Position numbers and translations under genes: made by a program. A stretch of 64,000 nucleotides of DNA from Rosa chinensis (Eukaryota; Streptophyta; Magnoliopsida; Rosales; Rosaceae): assembly GCF_002994745.2 (NCBI RefSeq), contig NC_037090.1, forward strand, positions 28,750,501 through 28,814,500, read 5' to 3'. Position 1 is the stretch's first letter, and each line of letters opens with the position of its first letter. The notes under the pieces are model-generated. The model was not told the DNA's origin, did no database searches, and saw nothing but the letters and a program-made list of their open reading frames with translations. This document shows positions 57,177-64,000 of the stretch, piece after piece.

Positions 57177-60100
57177 GCTTCTGGGGAGGAACCTGGTTGT
57201 TACGAGATGGGGTCTTCATCATCCTCAAGGTAGAGTGGTGGAATTCATTGAATGCTTGGGTGGCTTTGAGAATGACTTCTGCTGGAGACGGGTCGATGTG
57301 ATTAAAGGTATAGAAACATCGATGTTTCCAAATTTCCCAACGCACGAAACTTATTGAAGAGAAGCAATTTTTTGTAGGTATAGGGTTGTGACCAATGTCA
57401 GAGATCAAGATTTGAATCCATCGATCGAAGGAGGTAACTACTGTAGGATGGATTCTTAGGCTAATGGGGTGGCCAAACCAAACTACTTGGGTCCATGGGC
57501 AAGTGAATAGCACATGCTCTATTGTTTCCGGCTGACTATGGCAAAGAGGGCAGGTGCAACTTTGGCCAAGGTGTCATCGGAATAAGTTTGCTTTGGTAGC
57601 TATAGCATTGGAAACAGCTCGCCAAAAGAAATTTCTAATTTTTGGGAGAGTTTTGAGATTCTAGATCCACTTCCAAATTGAGTGATCCACCTAATGTGAT
57701 GTCTGAGAAGGGCAGCTTGAAGGGTTGTGTTGGGAATGTTGCAGGTGATAGGCAGAGCAAACAGAGAAGAAGCCATTCTTCTCCAAAGCCCAAATGAGTT
57801 TGTCATAGTTCAAGGGAGAGAGAAGAGGGATAGCTTTGATAGCTTGAGCTTCCTCTGGAGTGATGGCATTCTAAATTGTTGTGAGGTCCCAAGAGAGTAC
57901 ATTCCATTCAATTATGGAGTTGACCGTGGCATTTGTGTTCATATTGGTTTGTAAGGTTGGAGGTGGGGATTGGAGCTTGGCTGAGGGAGATTTGGTATCT
58001 AGCGAGCAATCCAAATTGGTGTGTTAAAACCGTGGCCAATTTGAGAAAAGGCTCCTTGAGATAGAAGATTTCTTCCTGCTAGGATACTATTCCATATCTA
58101 GGACGATCAAGGACCTCGCCTTACTTCCCATAAAGAACAATCAGAGAAATATCGAGCCTTTAGAACTCGGACCCAAAGGCATTTGGGATATTGATGATTC
58201 TCTATGAAAGTTTGGCTAAAAGGGCAAGATTAAAGTCGTTGAACTGTCTAAAGTCCAATCCACCATGCTCTTTGGATAGACCACGATACTACCACATTTT
58301 CCAATGAATGCCTCTATCTCCCGTTTTACCCTACCAGAATTTTGCCAAAATTGAATTAATGTCATCACAGACCGATTTAGGAAAGAGGAAGTAGGCCATC
58401 GGATAGGCAGGAATGGCAGAAGCAACTGATTTTATGAGAATTTCTTTGCTAGCTTGAGTGAGTGAAGCTTGTTTACACCCTTGTAGCTTTCTAGAAATGG
58501 TATCTCAAATGTAAGAGAGAGCCAATAGTTTTGATCTTCCCCAAACTAAGGGCAGGCCTAAGTGCTTTCCAGGGTCAGTAACTACCTGCGTTCCCAAAAA
58601 TAGCTTGGAGTTCCAAGGCTAACTATGGAGGTATATTGGGGCTGAAGTAGATGGAGGATTTGGCTTGATTTATTTGTTGGCCTAAAGCTGCACAATAGGC
58701 CTGGAGGATATGGGAGAGGAATGCACAATTTTTTTGGGTCGCTTTCTGGAATAAGAGGGTATTATCTGCAAACATGAGGTGGTTGAATTCTGGGCCAGTT
58801 AGGTTGATAGTGATTGGAGTTAGTTGTCTGATTAGGCTAGCCTTCTTGACAATGAAGGATAGAACTTCATTAACAAACAGAAACAGGAAGGGAGAGAGAG
58901 GTTCTCCCTGTCGAAGGCCTCGGGAAGGGGAGAAAGGTTTGGAAGTTTTCCCATTGATTAGGAGGGAAAGAGTGACCGACCGTACACAATTCATGATCAG
59001 CATAATCTAGTGTTCAGTAAAACCCAAGCATGTAAGAACAGCCTCAAGAAAATCTCATTCCAAGAGGTCGTATGCTTTGTTCATGTCCAGTTTGATTCCT
59101 ATTTCATGATCAGAACTTGAACGACGCAGCTTGAGGTGGTGGTAGACTTGATGCGCTATGATAACATTATCCTATATCTGGCGGCCTTCGACAAAGGCAT
59201 ATTGTTGATTAGAAATAAGGTTCGGCATGATTGGTTCGAGCCTATTTGTGAGGATTTTGGCTAGGATCTTGTATGAGTAATTACAAAGGCCAATCGGACG
59301 AAATTGAGATGGATCTTGTAAGCAAGAGTCTTAGGTATTAGCACAATGTGGGTTTTGTTGATGGAGAGAAGTATGGCTTCTGAGTCCATGAATTGAGATG
59401 TTGTCTCCAAGATTATGTTGTTTAGTATTTTCTAGTAAGTTTGATAGAAGATACCAGAGTATCCATCAGGCCCCGGGGCCTTGAGGCCCCTAGTTGAAAC
59501 ACAGCATCATGAATTACATCCATAGTCACCGGGGAAGAGAGTACCATTCATCTTAGGTGTCACAACAGGATCAATGAATTGGAGGACATCATCCCAATCT
59601 CGAGGGCCTGTTGAAGTATAGAGATGCTGGAAATATTGAGAGATTGTGTTGTTGATATCAGATTCTTACTACAGCTAAATGCCAACCTCGTTTTTCAATC
59701 TGAGAATTTTGTTACGTTGTCTTCTCTTAATGGTCGATTGGTGAAAGAAGTGAGTGTTTTTGTCTCCCAAATTGAGCCAACTTATTCAAGAGCGTTGATG
59801 CCAGAAAACTTCTTCAATACCCTAAAGTTCATCGATTTGTGAAGTGATCTGTTGGACTTGGTCAGCATCAGAAAGAGAGGGGTGAGCAAGTAAGGATTCC
59901 AGATCATAGACTAGTTCATCTACTTTTTGTTTTGAATTTAGGAAGGCTTAATTGCTCCACTTTGTCAGCGCTGACTTGCACGCTTGAAGGTTCTTACTCC
60001 ATTGGTTCATTGCGGTGCAGAAAGAAGTGTCTTGCCAGTGAGCCAAAACAATAGAGGCACATCCTTCATGAGTCGCTCAAGTGTGTTCGAAGAGAAATGA

Positions 60101-60560
60101 TTGAAGGCCATGTTGTTGGAGGGAATTGGTGTCCAGAAGAATAGGTCGATGATCTGATCCAATTTTTGGGAGGTGGAAGAGCTGTGACTGCTACTAAGCT
60201 TTGCACCAGTGAACATTGCCTAGATCCAGGCGGTCTTTCATGTAAATCTGGTTTTTCCTTGAACTGTACTAAGTGAACATTAGACCCTAAAAGTGCAAGT
60301 CCTTGAGCTCCGTGTCAGATAGGAACTCCCTGAACATATTCATCCTCCAAAGCAGAGGAGGGGCTCCTCCCCATTTTTCAATGTCATATAAAATTTGGTT
60401 GAAGTCTCCCAAACATAGCCAAGGAATAGCTAGGGGTAGGTTAAACATGGAAAAATGGAACATAATTTGGAGCACTTAAAATGGATCTATAGTCCTGCAT
60501 CGAAACATATTTTACTATTAAAGTAATCATTGGGGTTCAATGCAAGGCATATGGTTTAAC
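57177..60560 (-). pseudogene. L1-type LINE ORF2 (endonuclease end, RT, zf-RVT), 5'-truncated
   Basis: On the minus strand, near 60430 it shows the end of an apurinic-type endonuclease (PWLCLGDFNQILYDIEKWGG). From about 59300 comes a non-LTR reverse transcriptase: FRPIGLCNYSYKILAKILTN, DHEIGIKLDMNKAYD, GLRQGEPLSPFLF, and FADNTLLFQ where the catalytic motif is normally FADD. At about 57560-57180 there is a zf-RVT segment (CPLCHSQPETIEHVLFTCPW). It continues past Copia-2 into RNase H at 52306. Numerous stops and frameshifts, an Asp-to-Asn change in the active site, and absence of the endonuclease N terminus and ORF1 mark an old dead copy. The left limit is approximate. Confidence 0.85.
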
Positions 60561-60619
60561 TGACAAAAGATGAAGGCAAAGATGCAGTGTTGTTGTCTCC
60601 ACCTTCCTATTAAATGTTA

Positions 60620-61312
60620 GGGTAAAATCCTTATATAGTACCTAAATTATTACGAAATGCACTTTTTGGTACCTACAAATTTTCAGAGAGTCCAGTGGTA
60701 CCTGTACTATCCCTTCGTTAGCCCTTATAGTACATCCGTCCATTATTCCGTTAAAAATGCCTATGTGGCGGTCATGTGAGTAAAACAGTAAGGGTAAAAT
60801 AGTCTTTTCATTCATAATTAGAATTATAGAATTTAATATATTGAATATCTATAATTAAAAAAATATTTTGACACGTAAAAAAAGATAAATAATACTCTTC
60901 ACTGTTATCGGGACACTTGGGTCAATTAATTTAAGTACTTTTATTTTTGTTTAGTTTTTCTTATTTTATGAAAATTTAATATATACTAATTTGGAGATAA
61001 CTTTTTTCTCAAACAATTAATAGGATTAATCAATAGAGATGGTAGGTAAATCTAGATATTCACTAAATTCAATTCTAGGTCTTTCTTTTAACCTAGTCTA
61101 ATTTATTTTTAATTTAGTTTAATAAAAAATTTGTAAAAGAAATATGAAAAATAGATGTTTTACGATTTTACCCATACTTTAAAGGAATAATTGACGAAAG
61201 TACTGAAATGGCTAACGGAGAATAATACAGGTACCACTAGACTCCCTAAAAATTTGTAAGTAACAAAAAATGCATTTCGTGATAGTTTAGGTACCATATA
61301 AAGATTTTACCC
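60620..61312. mobile_element. Mutator-like MITE
   Basis: 693 bp with long imperfect inverted repeats (GGGTAAAATCCTTATATAGT against ACCATATAAAGATTTTACCC, similarity extending over 100 bases) and a perfect 9-bp duplication TAAATGTTA (60611-60619, 61313-61321). A 9-bp TSD with long TIRs is characteristic of Mutator-like elements. No coding sequence. A partial relative lies at 41768-42027. Confidence 0.93.
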
Positions 61313-61321
61313 TAAATGTTA

Positions 61322-62289
61322 TATATATGGAATACTGATTATTGCAATGTATGAGTATGATTACCCTTAATAAATGAAAAGAGCTATGATTTATTAACCT
61401 CACAAACCTTCCAAATCATTTAAAGAATTGATATAAGCCCAGCCCGGCCCAAAAAAATGAGACTGCTCGGTCTGGCCCTAAAAATCCCACAAGGCCCTCT
61501 TTATATAGACATGTTTGGATCTTGCGATTTACAATGAAGTCCAGCCCAGCCAGTTGTTATTTAAAAATGTAGTAAGGGCCGGCGCGTTGACGAGGCCTAG
61601 TTGACATTGGTGATGAATATAAAAAACTAAAGCAGTCACCATTTATAGTGGTATGACCCACAAATCAGCTCACTTTTTAGTTTTGATAATGAGTATCTTA
61701 AGTATATGTCACGGAGGCAAAGCAAACCATTGGTTAAATAGTTGCTAAGCCGTAGCTATTGCTTCTTCCCACCAATCAATAGTGTCTTAGGTTCAAAACA
61801 TACCATTCAGAATGGTGTGCTAAACCCCATTTTGTAGTAGTGGGGAGATATATATGTGGGTAAATGACAACATGATTATATATATGATCAAGAAAGATAT
61901 ATTTGATTGTATTGATAATAAACCATCATGAATATATTTCAAAATAAGAGCAATTGTGTGAACAATTATAATTGGTTTGGAGTGATATATTATGTTTGAG
62001 TATTGTAATGATTTATAATTTTTATTTTATTAGAAAAATGATATACAAAATAATATATGCAATTTTTTTAACAATCAATTTATAAGCACTTTTATGTTAT
62101 TTGATAAAACTATATTTTTTGTTTAACAAAATTATCCCACTTACCCCAGTAATAAATTTTTATTCCCACTAACTCAATTTTAAGTAAAATGACAAGTTTG
62201 CTATCAAATTAATTAATAAACTACAACCATGCCATCAATCTCTCTCTCATTCCCACTGCGGACAACTTTTGAAGTTCCGGTGCCGACTG

Positions 62290-62291
<2 letters not shown>
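61322..62291. other. AT-rich DNA, no gene
   Basis: I see no exon, RNA gene or bounded repeat. A segment near 61437-61560 (AGCCCAGCCCGGCCC, GGTCTGGCCC, AGTCCAGCCCAGCC) resembles degraded hAT MITE sequence, but no paired ends were found. Confidence 0.6.

Positions 62292-62344
<53 letters not shown>
62292..62344 (+). repeat. (CT)n microsatellite, about 26 units
   Basis: Uninterrupted CT run. Open frames across it are artefacts. Confidence 0.95.
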
Positions 62345-62348
<4 letters not shown>

Positions 62349-62401
62349 ATGTCGGCTTTGGCGACGATGCGACGGAGGAGTAGGAGGCTACGATGCAATA
62401 G

Positions 62402-62461
62402 TCAGAAGTTGGAAGGAACGATTTGGCTACATCAGAACTTGGAAGGAACGATTTGGCTACA
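62402..62461 (+). repeat. 30-bp tandem repeat, two copies and a partial third
   Basis: Units TCAGAAGTTGGAAGGAACGA plus TTTGGCTACA at 62402 and 62432, one base different, then TCAGAAGTTGG at 62462. Confidence 0.92.
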
Positions 62462-62526
62462 TCAGAAGTTGGGGATCCTGAAGCTCGGCCATTAATATTC
62501 CATTTTGTCTAAGGGCGTGTAATATG

Positions 62527-63239
62527 TAGACCTGTGAATGGATCAGATTTTGATCTGAACCCGCTCCGAATCCGTGGCTATTGGACGGGGTTGGATTGAA
62601 AATATTGATCCATTGATCCGTTAATGATCCAAATCCGTTAACTCGTTTATTTAACTGATCAAATACAGATTTAGGTCGATCCAATCCGTTTTTATAATAA
62701 TAAAATATTATTTTTTATTAATACATTATTATTTTTAAAAAATATAAAATATAAAGAACTTCTAATACAAAATTTTTGTAAAAACCTAAGGATGGTCTTC
62801 ATAAACAGAGTCCATCAGTCCATCACCCAAGAAGCATTATTGATACAGGCTTTGTTCAGTTTACCAATAAGCTAAGAAGGTTGTAGAAGCACAATTAATC
62901 TCATACACATCTCTAAACGTCTCTCTCTTAATGTATTGGGCATAGGGAATATTTTGATAATGTAATTCTACTTCCAGTGATACTCTTCATGTTGTTTTAA
63001 TATTTTATTAATATTATATGAGGTATCAAGATATAAATTTAATATTACTATTTAAATTTTAAAAAAAATTAAAATTATAAACGGATCGGATTAGCAGATC
63101 GGGTGCCCGTTTATCCGACGGATACAAATTTGGATCGAGCTATCAATGATCCAACAGGTTAATGGAGCGGGTTCGTGTTGAATTTTTTTATTAGTAAACA
63201 GATTTGGATTTAGGTCGATCCGGTCCATTTACAGGTCTA
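62527..63239. mobile_element. hAT-type MITE
   Basis: 713 bp with inverted ends TAGACCTGTGAATGGATC and GGTCCATTTACAGGTCTA and a perfect 8-bp duplication GTAATATG (62519-62526, 63240-63247). The interior is AT-rich with several GATCC/GGATC words near both ends. No coding sequence. Confidence 0.92.
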
Positions 63240-63669
63240 GTAATATGGGCTTGTGGATACAGATATGGCATATCATCTTCTTCGTATTCGCAGTAGAAAG
63301 ACCAAGAATGTAATCGAGGTCGAAGACGATGAGAGTCGGTAAGTTCTGGTGTTGTGTGAATATCTTGAAATGAATGCACAAATTTATTAACTTTTTAAAC
63401 AGTTGTTGACTACTAAAGAATTAAAATTATTAGCTTGACTTTGAATTCCAACTCCATACCCAAATCATTCTAGACGATCCCAATCTTCAAACTAACCAAA
63501 AGTATCCCAGAATTAAATATCAATTTGTAAATTGTAAGGGGACTCCAAAATTAAAGTTAGTAGCTATATCCCATAATTAAAGTTAATAGCTAATTAGCTA
63601 TATCAATTTGTAAATTGTAAATGGACAATCTCTTTTAGAGAAGAGCAGAAGGTTCGATGAAAAAAAAAA

Positions 63670-63960
63670 AAAGGTTTATTAGCCCCCAATAGACGTTTTG
63701 AATTGACATAATCTCCTCGTTTTTTTTATTTAATTAAAGTTTTATTTGTCTAATTTAAGGAAGATTAGTTCTCATTCCGGTGATCAAAATTTCTATTGGG
63801 GTGTAATAGAGGTTGATTGCCCCACTATTGGGAGGCAATAGATGTCTATTAGGGAGTAATAGACTATTGGGGAGATGTCTATTAGGGGGCAATAGACTAT
63901 TGAGAGCAATAGACGTCTATTGAAGGCAATAAACTTTTCCGGTGACCTATGAAATCTCCA
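63670..63960. repeat. Degenerate inverted/direct repeats of CAATAGACGTCTATTG type
   Basis: A perfect 16-base palindrome CAATAGACGTCTATTG lies at 63907-63922. Variants (GGCAATAGATGTCTATTAGG, GTAATAGACTATTGGGG, GGCAATAGACTATTG) are spaced every 20-30 bases upstream from about 63790. The array could form hairpins; it may be part of an unrecognised repeat that runs off the window. Confidence 0.7.
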
Positions 63961-64000
63961 ACGACCTCCGGCGAGGTTTTCAGAAAAGTCCTGTGGGCGG

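Noticed and set aside
62213..62495. Open frames across the CT microsatellite
   Set aside because: Simple-repeat artefacts on both strands.
1..64000. tRNA, rRNA, riboswitch or bacterial-type operon signals
   Set aside because: None was found on reading; the only tRNA-like words are the retrotransposon primer sites.

Overview
The window is nuclear DNA of a flowering plant, almost certainly a eudicot. The evidence is plant-only families with short spliced exons (an LRK10-like receptor kinase, a PATRONUS-type securin, fragments of AGO4, ABCI12, LSM12, SUV3, a spastin-like AAA ATPase and casein kinase 2 alpha), plus Ty1/copia, Tekay-type Ty3/gypsy, CACTA, hAT, Mutator-like and L1-type elements. 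I lean towards a woody rosid, perhaps Rosaceae, but nothing seen here proves it. No rRNA, tRNA, CRISPR or prokaryotic feature is visible. Most of the 64 kb is transposon-derived.

The dominant structure is a nest of insertions from 1054 to 41188 that can be taken apart exactly, because every layer has intact target-site duplications (TSDs). The outermost layer is a Ty1/copia element (Copia-1: two 196-bp LTRs, TSD CTACA). Three elements landed inside it: a 2.6-kb solo LTR in its leader (1769-4362, TSD CCACT), a 2501-bp-LTR Tekay-type gypsy element in its gag (4841-20464, TSD GAGGC), and a CACTA element in its reverse transcriptase (CACTA-2, 23671-40116, TSD TGA). Two of these were hit again: CACTA-1 (14096-19889, TSD GGA) sits in the gypsy 3' LTR, and CACTA-3 (27815-33560, TSD GGA) sits in the transposase gene of CACTA-2. 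With all inserts and their TSD copies subtracted, Copia-1 is 5458 bp, and the interrupted gypsy 3' LTR is 2501 bp, exactly the length of its partner.

The gypsy element is nearly intact: gag and pol share one frame and are separated by a single TGA. Copia-1 is badly decayed in its coding region although its LTRs differ at only 2 of 196 positions. CACTA-2 encodes both CACTA proteins (a TNP2-type transposase and a Transposase_24-type protein), now broken. CACTA-1, -3 and -4 (45962-51800, TSD CCT) belong to one related non-autonomous family carrying host-gene exons: AGO4-like, spastin-like and LRR pieces in CACTA-1; LSM12-, SUV3- and LRR/malectin-kinase pieces in CACTA-3; a CK2-alpha first exon in CACTA-4. 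CACTA-2 carries an ABCI12 first exon.

Host genes are few. A truncated LRK10-like kinase lies at 192-900 on the minus strand, cut in its catalytic loop by an LTR-like sequence and with Copia-1 just upstream. A PATRONUS-like securin gene (5'UTR from about 42050, coding 43661-44534, plus strand) has a hAT element in its 5'UTR intron and an in-frame TGA. From 52 kb an L1-type LINE on the minus strand is split by a second copia element (Copia-2, 52307-57176, TSD GCTTC). The last 4 kb hold a Mutator-like MITE, a hAT MITE, microsatellites and AT-rich DNA without recognisable genes.
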